Source: Gammaproteobacteria bacterium (GTDB lineage Bacteria > Pseudomonadota > Gammaproteobacteria > SZUA-229). From it: a DNA stretch of 10,685 nucleotides. Positions 1 through 7,107 of the stretch are shown piece by piece. Numbering within the stretch: position 1 is the first letter of the stretch; each line of letters begins with the position of its first letter. Where the stretch lies: positions 1 to 10,685 of the forward strand of contig DRLE01000056.1 in NCBI GenBank assembly GCA_011051475.1. Reading direction: 5' to 3'. Under the pieces are notes generated by a model. The model made no database searches and was not told where the DNA came from. It worked only from the letters and a program-made list of their open reading frames with translations. The position numbers and the translations under genes were made by a program.

Positions 1-191
1 CTCTGATTAATAGATTTTGTCATCCTGAGCGCAGCGTAGCGAAGTCGAAGGATCTTTTACTACTGTGCGATCAATGAGTTACGGAGCATAAGATTTTTCG
101 GTAACTGCTCCTGCATTACCCTAATACCGTCCATCCATGGATATATCGACTTCACTTCGTTCCGCTCAAAATGACATTAATCAGAGGTTCC
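1..191. repeat. MITE-like inverted-repeat element A (left tip outside window)
   Basis: Positions 1-11 read CTCTGATTAAT and positions 177-187 are its exact reverse complement, followed by GGTTCC-type terminal bases ending at 191. Behind both ends lie related sequences: GTCATCCTGAGCG on the left (19-31) and, reversed from the right, GTCATTTTGAGCG. Both continue into GAAGTCGA (left 41-48, right 146-153 reversed), so the arms form an imperfect palindrome of about 45 bases each. The left arm has about 7 extra bases after the terminal repeat. There is no ORF, so it is non-autonomous. The base run just outside the right end is TTAA (192-195). The left outermost bases and any target duplication fall before position 1. 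The same termini are found at 4214-4288. Confidence 0.7.
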
Positions 192-209
192 TTAAAACTT
201 CGTTTTAAG
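191..209 (-). terminator. AT-rich perfect hairpin at the end of the rhodanese-HMA pair
   Basis: CTTAAAAC (191-198) and GTTTTAAG (202-209) form a perfect 8-bp stem with a 3-base loop. It overlaps the TAA stop (205-207) of the minus-strand metal-binding gene. The stem is AT-rich and no T-tract follows on the minus strand, so as an intrinsic terminator it would be weak. It may simply be an end-of-gene structure created where element A inserted. Confidence 0.3.
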
Positions 210-480
210 AATTCATTCTGCCAACGGCGCAACTGACAAAGGATTTGGCCTTGGCCTTGGCCGCAGCTATACCCTCGGCCGTGCCGCTTTCGGGGTAACC
301 CAGTTTCAGCAGCAGTGCGACAACCTCGTCTTTATGGCTTTCATCGCCGTCAATACTGACAATGCCGTTTTCAATATCAACTTCGCAGTCATTGACCGCG
401 TCAAGTTCATTGAGACGTTTTTTGATGGTGCCGGCGCAGCCGCCGCACTTGATGTTTTCTACTGATACCTGGTATGCCAT
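205..480 (-). CDS. Heavy-metal-associated (HMA) domain protein
   Basis: This is a 91-residue soluble protein with one HMA-type ferredoxin-like fold covering about residues 3-66. The metal-binding CxxC is C12-G-G-C15 in the context ENIKCGGCAG. It is followed by the usual helix (TIKKRLNEL) and the strand-turn pattern VNDCEVDIENGIVSIDG. HMA domains bind soft metals such as Cu(I) and pass them to P-type ATPases or store them. The metal cannot be told from sequence. An Ala/Lys-rich tail (about 67-80) with an extra C84 extends past the domain. The ATG at 480 is chosen because AGGA lies about 11 bases upstream; a longer reading from a TTG at 516 would overlap the rhodanese gene and adds residues unlike the family. 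It lies 29 bases downstream of the rhodanese and is probably co-transcribed. No P-type ATPase or copper regulator is in view. Confidence 0.85.
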   Translation of the reverse strand: MAYQVSVENIKCGGCAGTIKKRLNELDAVNDCEVDIENGIVSIDGDESHKDEVVALLLKLGYPESGTAEGIAAAKAKAKSFVSCAVGRMNS

Positions 481-509
481 AAAAAGGTTCCTGTGTCTGT
501 TGGTTATGC

Positions 510-794
510 TTAACAACCGGCAAACTGCATAATACCGCCAATATTATGTACCTGGGAAAAACCCAGCTGATCGAGGTAGTTTTTAACCATGCCTGAACGT
601 GCGCCGGTACGGCAATAGAGTAGCACAGGTTTGCTGTTATCGATACCGTCCATCAGATGCTGAAAGTGCTCTATCGGCATATTGATAGCGCCCTGCAAAG
701 CACCGCGACTGAACTCCATTGGCGAGCGCACATCGATAAGCTGGCCGCCCTCACTCAACATTTTCTGAAGAAACTGGCAGTCGTATGTATTCAT
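510..794 (-). CDS. Single-domain rhodanese (thiosulfate sulfurtransferase-like)
   Basis: The 94-residue protein is one rhodanese domain with no signal peptide, so it is cytoplasmic. The hallmark IDVRSPMEF (20-28) and the active-site loop C61-RTGAR-S67 are intact. The conserved GA-x-N-x-P segment (GAINMP) and the C-terminal GGI turn are also present. Family members carry a persulfide on the active-site Cys and transfer sulfane sulfur to cyanide, thioredoxin-like or other thiol acceptors. The physiological acceptor is unknown. The loop composition resembles GlpE/PspE-type enzymes, but I do not assign either symbol. AGGGAG lies about 9 bases upstream of the ATG. It is first of a minus-strand pair with the HMA protein, suggesting a thiol or metal link, but that is inference. 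Confidence 0.9.
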   Translation of the reverse strand: MNTYDCQFLQKMLSEGGQLIDVRSPMEFSRGALQGAINMPIEHFQHLMDGIDNSKPVLLYCRTGARSGMVKNYLDQLGFSQVHNIGGIMQFAGC

Positions 795-842
795 AAATAT
801 AGCTCCCTGAACTGGCTTAAAAGTGTCATCACGAATATTAGA

Positions 843-871
843 ATTCTATAATATACTGGCGATAATTGCAA
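843..871 (-). promoter_or_regulatory. Candidate sigma70 promoter for rhodanese-HMA
   Basis: On the minus strand TTGCAA (871-866) and TAGAAT (848-843) are separated by exactly 17 bases in an AT-rich stretch. Transcription would begin near 836, leaving about 40 bases before the rhodanese ATG at 794. The match is partial in both boxes; there is no experimental support. Confidence 0.4.
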
Positions 872-929
872 TATTCACAGCCTCTACGGTCGGTGCTCAC
901 ATGCCTGAATCAGCGTTTAAAAAAAACCT

Positions 930-935
930 TATAAT
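930..935 (+). promoter_or_regulatory. Candidate -10 element upstream of PpnP
   Basis: A perfect TATAAT lies 32 bases before the ATG at 968, preceded by an A-rich run. No good -35 box is found at 16-18 bases spacing. It would drive the PpnP/DsbA-like/P-domain cluster, divergent from the rhodanese promoter. Confidence 0.45.
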
Positions 936-967
936 AGCCGCACAATAACCCTGATAGAGATATGACT

Positions 968-1249
968 ATGTTTAAAACCAATGAATATTTTGATGGCAAG
1001 GTAAAGTCCATAGCTTTTTCCGATGCTGACAAAGCCGCCACCGTCGGTGTTATGGCGGCCGGTGAATACACCTTCAATACCGCAGAGAAGGAAAAAATGA
1101 CAGTGGTCAGCGGACAGATGCAGGTTGTGCTGCCGGGTGAATCACAGCGGCGCACCTTTTCTGCCGGCGAGTCCTTCGATGTGCCGGCCAACAGCGCCTT
1201 TGAAGTGTCGGTCGACAGTGACTGCGCCTATCTCTGTATTTACGGTTAA
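968..1249 (+). CDS. ppnP: Pyrimidine/purine nucleoside phosphorylase
   Basis: The 93-residue product matches the PpnP (formerly YaiE, DUF1255) family along its whole length. Visible matches are NEYFDGKVKSIAF (about 5-17), VGVMAAGEYTFNTAEKEKMTVVSG and a C-terminal YLCIY close to the E. coli ending YLCRY. These are small cytosolic cupin-fold enzymes that cleave nucleosides with phosphate to free base and ribose-1-phosphate, accepting both purine and pyrimidine nucleosides. The ATG at 968 is preferred because AGAG sits about 8 bases upstream. An in-frame ATG at 962 would place that motif only 2 bases away and would add two residues. The stop TAA (1247-1249) shares one base with the start of the next gene, pointing to translational coupling. 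Confidence 0.93.
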   Translation: MFKTNEYFDGKVKSIAFSDADKAATVGVMAAGEYTFNTAEKEKMTVVSGQMQVVLPGESQRRTFSAGESFDVPANSAFEVSVDSDCAYLCIYG

Positions 1250-1914
1250 TGCATACCGCAACGCTTTATTATGCGCATGACCCCATGTGCAGCTGGTGCT
1301 GGGGATTTCGTCCGGTATGGCAGGCGTTACAGGCTGCCCTGGCCGACAAGGCTCCCGGCAAGGTCCGCATTCACTACCTGCTGGGCGGACTGGCCGCCGA
1401 TACCGACCAGCCCATGCCGGAGGAAATGCAGATCAATATCCGGGATACCTGGCGAAACATACAGAAGGAAATCCCCGGTACCCGGTTTAACCTTGATTTC
1501 TGGACGCAGTGCCAGCCCCGTCGTTCCACCTGGCCTGCCTGCCGGGCGATTATCGCCTGCCGCATGCAGGCGCCGGAACGTGAGGCCGATATGCTGCTGG
1601 GCATTCAGCAGGCCTACTACCTGCAGGCCAGAAACCCTTCGGATCTGGATGTACTGTGCGATATCGCCGCCCAGACGGGTCTGGATGTAGCGGTTTTCAG
1701 GAATAATATACTGTCAGACGCCTGCCAGAGAAGCCTGCTGGACGAGATGGAATTCTGCCGGAGCATCAATATAAGCAGCTTCCCGTCGCTGGTATTAAAG
1801 CAGGGAAGATCATACACTTTGGTTAATATTAACTACACTAGTAGCGATTACATGTTAACGCAGGTTCTGTCTGCCCTGTCCCGGGCTGACTCAACAGCAG
1901 ACCGGCCCAGTTAA
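1249..1914 (+). CDS. DsbA/FrnE-family thioredoxin-fold oxidoreductase
   Basis: The 221-residue protein carries the thioredoxin-fold active site DPMC14-S-W-C17-WGF near its N-terminus and a cis-proline loop SSFP179S near residue 179, with a helical insertion between. That layout is typical of the cytoplasmic DsbA-like/FrnE group (COG3531, predicted disulfide isomerase with CxxC). No signal peptide precedes the CSWC strand, so unlike DsbA it should stay in the cytosol. Several extra cysteines (C88, C98, C104, C137, C159, C170) are present and might form regulatory or metal-binding pairs. The ATG overlaps the PpnP stop as TAATG. A role in thiol redox repair is inferred from the family; no substrate can be named. 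Alternatives are 2-hydroxychromene-2-carboxylate isomerase-type relatives, which usually lack the second Cys. Confidence 0.88.
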   Translation: MHTATLYYAHDPMCSWCWGFRPVWQALQAALADKAPGKVRIHYLLGGLAADTDQPMPEEMQINIRDTWRNIQKEIPGTRFNLDFWTQCQPRRSTWPACRAIIACRMQAPEREADMLLGIQQAYYLQARNPSDLDVLCDIAAQTGLDVAVFRNNILSDACQRSLLDEMEFCRSINISSFPSLVLKQGRSYTLVNINYTSSDYMLTQVLSALSRADSTADRPS

Positions 1915-1933
1915 GGGAAGTGACATCAACGCA

Positions 1934-4213
1934 ATGAAAAAAACTTTTTCACAATCCGGCCAGTGCTTTTTGCGTGGCATGATGGCGCTGTGCGTATCCT
2001 TCGGTTTGGCGCTGGGCATGTCGCCCGATAGCCATGCCGCGGAGACAGCCTGTAATAATAATGGTGGCGCAGGCTGGCCGATCAGCGATGGCAGTATTAC
2101 CAATATTCCCATTGCGTTTCAGTTCGCGGATGTCGCCACAGCCTTTGATGTGAATGTCAGCACCGATATCACGCATACCTGGATTGGCGATCTTACCGTC
2201 AAGGTGACCAGCCCCCAGGGAACTACCGTTCAAATGTTCGAGCGCCCCGGCACAAACGCCGGCGATACCGCTCCTACCGACTCCGGTCCCTATGGTTGCG
2301 GCCAGAACGATATCAATGTCACTTTTGATGATGAAGCCGCATCCGGCATTACTATTGAAAACGAGTGTCCGCCGGTAGCAGGCGGAAGTTACCTGTCTGA
2401 TGACCCGACACCACTTGATCTGTCGGCCTTCGATGGTGAAAACCCGACCGGCAACTGGAACTTTTATATTTCTGACTCTGCAACCCAGGATACGGGAACG
2501 CTTAACCAGGCATGTATAACCGCCTCTTTTGCAGGAGTCAATTTTGATAAATGGGTGAGCACCAATAACAGCTGTTCCGACAAGCTGGATACCTTGACCG
2601 TAACGTCCGGTACGGACGTGTATTATTGCTACACGGTGAGCAACCCGAGTACCGAGGCTTTCACCATCAACCCCGGCGCGGCTATCGATGATCAGGGGCA
2701 TGATCTTTCCCCGCTGGAAACAGGCTACCCGCCCGGGGCGACGCAAACCGTTGTCATCGGACCGATAACCGCTGGCGGGGCAGCCCTGCCCGAAAACATC
2801 ACCACCGTTAATAACGCCCAGGTTACCGCCAGCTTCAACACAGCCAACTATACCGGTTCTCTGGTGACGTCGGAAAGCGCCAGCCTCAGTGTAATACTGA
2901 ATCCACCTGCACCTCCGGCCAACGGCTCAAAACAGCTCTATCTGGCCGACCTGCAGGACACATCAGCCCCGGCCGGTATACGTGATCTGACCCGCACCGT
3001 GCCGGCAGTCGACAGCGTAACAGGCAATATCAACGGTAATGGCGGATTCCAGGAATATGATATGACGCCTGTTTTTCAGAAGCCGTTCAGCATTAACGGT
3101 GGCAGCACGGTAAATGTGTTCCTCTCGCTTGAAAGAAGAAGTCGTGGCGGCGCACGTACGGTTCAGGTTGATCTCTACAATGGCGGTACCGGTGCCCTGC
3201 TTGGCACCGATACTTTCAACTGGAACGCGGCTGGTATCCAGACAAATACCTTCAGCTTTCCGATAGCAGCCGACACAGGCTTCAATCCCGGCGATTATGT
3301 ACGCATCAGGATTACCAACACCACGAACAGAAACAATCGCAGGATTCGCGTGCATCAGATAGCCGCAACGCCTTCGCAGGTACAGATAAATACGCCTACG
3401 GTAATCAATATCGACAACCTGCAGGTTTTTTCTGCAGCCTACAATGGCACAGGCCAGTTATCCTCCTACACACCCGGTTCCACGGTTTACATCCGGGCCA
3501 CGGTGAGCGACCCCTTCGGCAACGCGGATATCAACGGCGCCAGTATTACTATCACCGATTCACTGTCAACGGTTCAGGTAAACAATGCCGCCATGACGCA
3601 GGTCGCCACACTCGATGGTGCAACACTTGTCTATGAATACGCCTATACGCTGCCGGCAACACCTGACGGGCGCTGGAATGTAAGCGTGACGGCGATGGAA
3701 GGCACCGAAGGCACCATATCGCACACTGCACAAACCACCATGGTCGTCGGAGCGCCGGCTCTGAACGTCAGCAAGAGCAGCCTGGTATTGTCCGATCCGG
3801 TCAATGCCACCAACCCCAAGGCGATTCCCGGCGCCATCGTGGAATACAGCATTGATATCAGTAATACCGGTTTTGGTTATGTGGATATCGACAGCCTGGT
3901 TGTTGCCGACCCGGTTGCAACAGGATCGACATTCTACTTCGGCTCCCCGGCCAATCCTGTAAGCTTTATCGACGGTGCAACCAGCAGCGGTTTGAGTTTT
4001 ACCTTTAGCAGTCTGGGAAGTACCACGGATGACGTTGATTTTTCCAATGATGGCGGTGCCACCTTTATAACACCAACAACCGATGCCAATGGCTATGATA
4101 CAACCGTGCCACCTGTCAATTTTATTCGCATCACTCCCAGGGGGAGCTTCAGAGGCAGTGACGGCATCAATCACCCTTCCATCTCACTAAAGTTCAGGGT
4201 CCGGATAAATTAG
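1934..4213 (+). CDS. Secreted P-domain protein with DUF11-like repeats
   Basis: The 759-residue protein has a Sec signal peptide: basic MKK start, hydrophobic core about 16-29, likely cleavage after SHA35. Residues about 45-199 form a proprotein-convertase P-domain, shown by DITHTWIGDLTVKVTSPQGT (79-98), the FDDEA strand (131-135), LSAFDGENPTGNWNFYISD (163-181) and DTGTLNQACI. Residues 200-322 resemble a DUF11/conserved-repeat beta domain. A PPAPPA linker (324-329) leads to a jelly-roll-like region (330-476), an Ig-like region (about 485-605) and a second DUF11-like domain (607-759) ending FRVRIN. No protease catalytic domain, sortase motif or C-terminal membrane anchor is seen. P-domains usually follow subtilisin-like or metalloprotease domains; here it stands first. 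It starts 19 bases after the DsbA-like gene, with AAGGGAAG about 12 bases before the ATG. A cell-surface or exported adhesive role is inferred only. Confidence 0.85.
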   Translation: MKKTFSQSGQCFLRGMMALCVSFGLALGMSPDSHAAETACNNNGGAGWPISDGSITNIPIAFQFADVATAFDVNVSTDITHTWIGDLTVKVTSPQGTTVQMFERPGTNAGDTAPTDSGPYGCGQNDINVTFDDEAASGITIENECPPVAGGSYLSDDPTPLDLSAFDGENPTGNWNFYISDSATQDTGTLNQACITASFAGVNFDKWVSTNNSCSDKLDTLTVTSGTDVYYCYTVSNPSTEAFTINPGAAIDDQGHDLSPLETGYPPGATQTVVIGPITAGGAALPENITTVNNAQVTASFNTANYTGSLVTSESASLSVILNPPAPPANGSKQLYLADLQDTSAPAGIRDLTRTVPAVDSVTGNINGNGGFQEYDMTPVFQKPFSINGGSTVNVFLSLERRSRGGARTVQVDLYNGGTGALLGTDTFNWNAAGIQTNTFSFPIAADTGFNPGDYVRIRITNTTNRNNRRIRVHQIAATPSQVQINTPTVINIDNLQVFSAAYNGTGQLSSYTPGSTVYIRATVSDPFGNADINGASITITDSLSTVQVNNAAMTQVATLDGATLVYEYAYTLPATPDGRWNVSVTAMEGTEGTISHTAQTTMVVGAPALNVSKSSLVLSDPVNATNPKAIPGAIVEYSIDISNTGFGYVDIDSLVVADPVATGSTFYFGSPANPVSFIDGATSSGLSFTFSSLGSTTDDVDFSNDGGATFITPTTDANGYDTTVPPVNFIRITPRGSFRGSDGINHPSISLKFRVRIN

Positions 4214-4288
4214 GGAACCTCTGATTAATGCAAAATTTCTGTAATTGCACGCTTCGCTCCTCGCAATGACGAATTAATCAGAGGTACC
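4214..4288. mobile_element. 75-bp MITE-like element B with TTAG target duplication
   Basis: The left end GGAACCTCTGATTAAT (4214-4229) is matched by ATTAATCAGAGGTACC (4273-4288), inverted with one mismatch. Direct copies of TTAG flank it at 4210-4213 and 4289-4292, a clear 4-bp target duplication. The first copy contains the TAG stop of the P-domain gene, so the element landed exactly at the end of that gene without changing the protein. Read on the minus strand, the centre carries GTCATTGCGAGGAGCGAAGC, a motif seen as a dispersed repeat in many bacteria. There is no ORF. The TTAG duplication fits the YTAR-type target of IS5-group transposases, which is my inference for the mobilising enzyme. 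Confidence 0.8.
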
Positions 4289-4381
4289 TTAGGTACTGGC
4301 TCTGGTTATCGCTCAAAGCTGTTTCCTCTGCCGGCACGGTTTTTTCCGTTAACTCTATTTCAGCAAGCAAAAATAACAGGC

Positions 4382-4411
4382 AAAAAAAACCGGCGACATC
4401 CATGTAGCCGG
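4382..4411 (-). terminator. Rho-independent terminator 2 of the DUF1631 gene
   Basis: On the minus strand a GC-rich hairpin spans 4411-4390: CCGGC pairs with GCCGG, then ACAT with ATGT after one mismatch, with a minimal loop. Eight T residues follow (4389-4382). This is a textbook intrinsic terminator. Confidence 0.85.
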
Positions 4412-4417
4412 GTGAGC

Positions 4418-4451
4418 AAAAAGACCCGGACCACAGGTGTTGTGAGCCGGG
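4418..4451 (-). terminator. Rho-independent terminator 1 of the DUF1631 gene
   Basis: On the minus strand CCCGG (4451-4447) pairs with CCGGG (4429-4425). An inner TCAC/GTGG stem sits behind one mismatch. The tract TCTTTTT follows (4424-4418). It begins 17 bases after the DUF1631 stop codon and directly precedes terminator 2, making a tandem pair. Confidence 0.75.
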
Positions 4452-4467
4452 CAATTAAAAAGGATTA

Positions 4468-6753
4468 TCAGGCTGCCAGTGCGGTAATAACCTTGCCGAG
4501 AGCACTGTCGAAGGTTGAATGATCGGCAAGGATGCGTGAACGCTGGTCTTCAAGTTCGGCAGCGAAATCCTCGGCATCCTTCTCGATCACCTTGACGCCC
4601 TTGCGGTCGACAAAGATCAGTTTTGCCGCATCGGTCAGAATAACGGACAGTTTAAGACGACGCACGGCACGCTCCTCACCGTTGTAGATTTCATACCATA
4701 CACCGGGTCTTGCCGCATCGCCGAGTTTCGCGATTTTTTCCTTCGCGCTGTTAACCTGCTCTCTGACGGCATCCAGCTCAACCACGGTATTTTCTTCCCT
4801 GTCTTCGATGGCCTCCTCTGCCTCAATCTCTTCGCTGTTTTCATCCGCCAGCTTGTAACCGTATTCATCGAGCAGGCGGAGAAAATGCTGCTTGAGCTTG
4901 GCAACCTGGTCGTTAATGGATTCCTTGTCCTGCCTGGTCTGGTAAAGCTCGTCATTGACAGCCTCTACCAGTGCCAGGTGATTGTTCTTGACCAGCTGGT
5001 ACTGCGACCTGAAGCGAATCGGTTGCATGCACTTGAGCATCAGTTTCAGCAGCAGCACCGACTGCACCCATTCCTCGCTGTTGCGACCGTGCCGGATATA
5101 GCGGTTAAGCATCAGGGTTGACCAGTGCTTGAGCACCAGCGGCCTGACCTCACCCGGCACCTTGCGGTTGCAGGTAACCATTTTCAGCTGGTTGACCACG
5201 ATATCCTTTGCATGCGCCTGCAGGATTTTTTTCTGTTCCTTTTTCTCGATTTCGGCGGTCAGCAGTTCTTCCTTGTGAATGATTTCCTGCAGCTCATCGA
5301 CCGCTTTCTCGAAGGTTTCGGTATCGATGTCAAATTCATCCAGCACATTGTCAACGATACTTTCCAGCTCGTCATAAAGATGATCTTCTTTCGTATTGAT
5401 CCCCTTGCCTGCCTCGGTAAGCAGGTCCAGCGTCATACGTGCCGGGTGTTCCTCATGCTCGAACAGTGATTCGTCGGCCATGGCCAGTTTCATCACCGGA
5501 ATCTGCAGCTGATAGATCAGGCTGGTCATGATTTCGGAAACATTCGTGTCGTCTGCAATTGCGCCGAACATCATGCCGACGAAGTCGATGCTGCGTTCGT
5601 CCAGCAGGTTTACCTGCTTGTCGACAATGCCGCCATGCTCACGGCTGATATCGTTAAGCACTTCCTGTTTGATCTGCTCACTGCTGAGCGGAGCTTCGGC
5701 CGTTTCAGGCTGAAGCTCGGAAAGCTTGCGCTGCAGGGAGGACAACGCCTTGAGCACTTCCTTGCGGTCGTAGCAGTTATTGCCGTCCAGGTCCTGCTTT
5801 GTCGGTACGCGCAGAAGTGACTGCGGTATATTCACATCCGCACTGGCACTGGCGCTCTTCTGGCCTGTCATGAACTGGTTGACGATGCGACTGATGGTCT
5901 GCTGCGCGGCAGAGACACCGCCACCCTCAGGGGCTGCGCCGGTCAAACCCGAACCACTCAGATCGCTGGCTGCTGCGTTTGTTGCAGAAGCAGAAGTCGA
6001 TGCCGTATGCTCGGTCTGCGGAGTATAAACCGTTGCCACCTCGTCACTGAACATATCCTCATCTTCATCCAGGTGCTCGACTTCTTCCTGCTTGGTGGTT
6101 TTCAGCAGGATCTGCGGCATAATGTCATTGTCGATAAAAATCTGGTTGATGGCCTTGTACATAACGCCCAGCTTGGCACAGACTTCCTGGTCAAACAGTT
6201 TGTAGAAAATCAGTTTGACCTTGATATCCATATCGATATCCTCGATGGTTTTCTGGAAAACCTCACAGATATGTTTGGGATCGATGGCTTCCTTGTCAAA
6301 CATGTTGTCGCAATGAAGCTCAAGGTATTCCAGCCGGGCTTCGAGGTGGTTTACCTCGTCACCGTAGATATTCATGGCCTTGGCATGCATGGTGGTAATC
6401 GCCACCAGTTCTTCCATTTCATCCTGGTCAACCAGGCTGAGCTCACCGTCACTATCGGCAGTTTCAACAGACTGGGAGGATGTCAGGGCATTATTCAGAT
6501 TGATAAAGAAAAGGCGGTTAATGTCATTTTTTTCTGTCTGGAAGATACGCGTACAATCCATATAACGCATCTGTTCTTCATTATTTTCGGCTTTTTCAGC
6601 CAGGTCAAACAGCTTCTTGTCAGCCGTACTGAGCATGTGGTTCATCAATGTCAGCATATGATCATTGACGCAGGTAAACACCGCATTGAATACGATGGCG
6701 TAGTTTGGTGTCTTCTTGTTTGTATTAATTTTTTGTGTAACGGAGGTCACCAT
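4468..6753 (-). CDS. DUF1631 family protein
   Basis: The 761-residue protein matches DUF1631 at both ends and the middle. LFDLAEKAENN (about 48-58) is near the N-terminus. The family signature VGMMFGAIADDTNVS followed by LIYQLQIPVMKLAM lies at about 392-425, with HPARMTLDLLTEAGKG just after. The C-terminal stretch from GVWYEI to LIFVDRKGVKV (about 684-721) looks like a small beta-barrel, possibly PilZ-like. Between about 224 and 305 is an acidic then Ser/Ala/Thr/Gly-rich low-complexity linker. Residues 597-680 are strongly charged and likely coiled coil. No signal peptide or transmembrane helix is evident, so it is probably cytoplasmic. The biochemical role is not established to my knowledge. 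The ATG at 6753 has GGGA 6 bases upstream and is preferred over a TTG at 6765, which has no ribosome-binding site. It is monocistronic, with tandem terminators after it. Confidence 0.88.
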   Translation of the reverse strand: MVTSVTQKINTNKKTPNYAIVFNAVFTCVNDHMLTLMNHMLSTADKKLFDLAEKAENNEEQMRYMDCTRIFQTEKNDINRLFFINLNNALTSSQSVETADSDGELSLVDQDEMEELVAITTMHAKAMNIYGDEVNHLEARLEYLELHCDNMFDKEAIDPKHICEVFQKTIEDIDMDIKVKLIFYKLFDQEVCAKLGVMYKAINQIFIDNDIMPQILLKTTKQEEVEHLDEDEDMFSDEVATVYTPQTEHTASTSASATNAAASDLSGSGLTGAAPEGGGVSAAQQTISRIVNQFMTGQKSASASADVNIPQSLLRVPTKQDLDGNNCYDRKEVLKALSSLQRKLSELQPETAEAPLSSEQIKQEVLNDISREHGGIVDKQVNLLDERSIDFVGMMFGAIADDTNVSEIMTSLIYQLQIPVMKLAMADESLFEHEEHPARMTLDLLTEAGKGINTKEDHLYDELESIVDNVLDEFDIDTETFEKAVDELQEIIHKEELLTAEIEKKEQKKILQAHAKDIVVNQLKMVTCNRKVPGEVRPLVLKHWSTLMLNRYIRHGRNSEEWVQSVLLLKLMLKCMQPIRFRSQYQLVKNNHLALVEAVNDELYQTRQDKESINDQVAKLKQHFLRLLDEYGYKLADENSEEIEAEEAIEDREENTVVELDAVREQVNSAKEKIAKLGDAARPGVWYEIYNGEERAVRRLKLSVILTDAAKLIFVDRKGVKVIEKDAEDFAAELEDQRSRILADHSTFDSALGKVITALAA

Positions 6754-7087
6754 AGTACGTCCCAAATTAAAAAAGTGGTTAAAATAACATCACATAAAAC
6801 AACGGATTAATGCATTTTAAGAGATGCCGGATGGCATTTTTCACTTCGAATTTAGGCGCATTTTGTTCTGTCGCTGACACAGGGAGCCGCGGACAGAGCC
6901 TTTAGAGAGGATTTGGGGAATTTATTTAAGTATTTGTTTTATATGGCCATGGCTTTATTTCTGCCGTTGCCGTATTAAATACTGACTAAAACTATATACC
7001 TCCGTGACATTTTTTCAACAAGAATGTCAGAATATGACGATCAATACTGTCGGTTTTCCGACAAACGGTCTATTTATGTAAAAAAAC
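6754..7087. other. AT-rich intergenic region without a gene
   Basis: No credible coding region is seen on either strand. It must hold the DUF1631 promoter, reading leftward, but I found no convincing -35/-10 pair. Small structures are present: ATGCC/GGCAT with a GGAT loop and a short T-tract (6824-6841, plus-strand orientation), TGACAT/ATGTCA (7005-7029), and a perfect TGTCGG-TTTT-CCGACA hairpin (7048-7063). Confidence 0.6.
7048..7063. repeat. Perfect 6-bp hairpin with TTTT loop
   Basis: TGTCGG and CCGACA flank a 4-base loop. It lies 25 bases beyond the stop of the minus-strand Xre-like gene. With no T-tract on that strand, it may be a transcript-end stabiliser or a protein-binding palindrome rather than a terminator. 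Confidence 0.45.
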
Positions 7088-7107
7088 TTAACACTTTGTC
7101 GAGTGCT
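7080..7107 (-). terminator. Possible intrinsic terminator overlapping the Xre-like gene end
   Basis: On the minus strand AGCACT (7107-7102) pairs with AGTGTT (7095-7090, one G-T wobble) across a 6-base loop. Seven Ts (7086-7080) come 3 bases later. The stem lies in the last codons and stop of the gene. The short stem keeps confidence modest. Confidence 0.4.

Noticed and set aside
1949..2746. 265-codon minus-strand open frame
   Set aside because: Antisense shadow of the P-domain coding region; no family features.
3566..4174. 202-codon minus-strand open frame
   Set aside because: Antisense to the same P-domain protein; repetitive Gly/Ile/Cys composition typical of shadow frames.
205..4213. 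Sulfur-oxidation or metal-resistance island
   Set aside because: Only a rhodanese and an HMA protein fit; no Sox, Dsr, TusA, P-type ATPase or metal regulator is in view.
6007..6810. 267-codon plus-strand open frame
   Set aside because: It lies antisense to the DUF1631 gene, whose family match is strong; its His/Phe/Leu-rich translation shows no recognisable domain and mirrors the codon bias of the real gene.
6824..6841. Plus-strand terminator (ATGCC-GGAT-GGCAT then Ts)
   Set aside because: The stem is only 5 bp and no plus-strand gene ends upstream of it.
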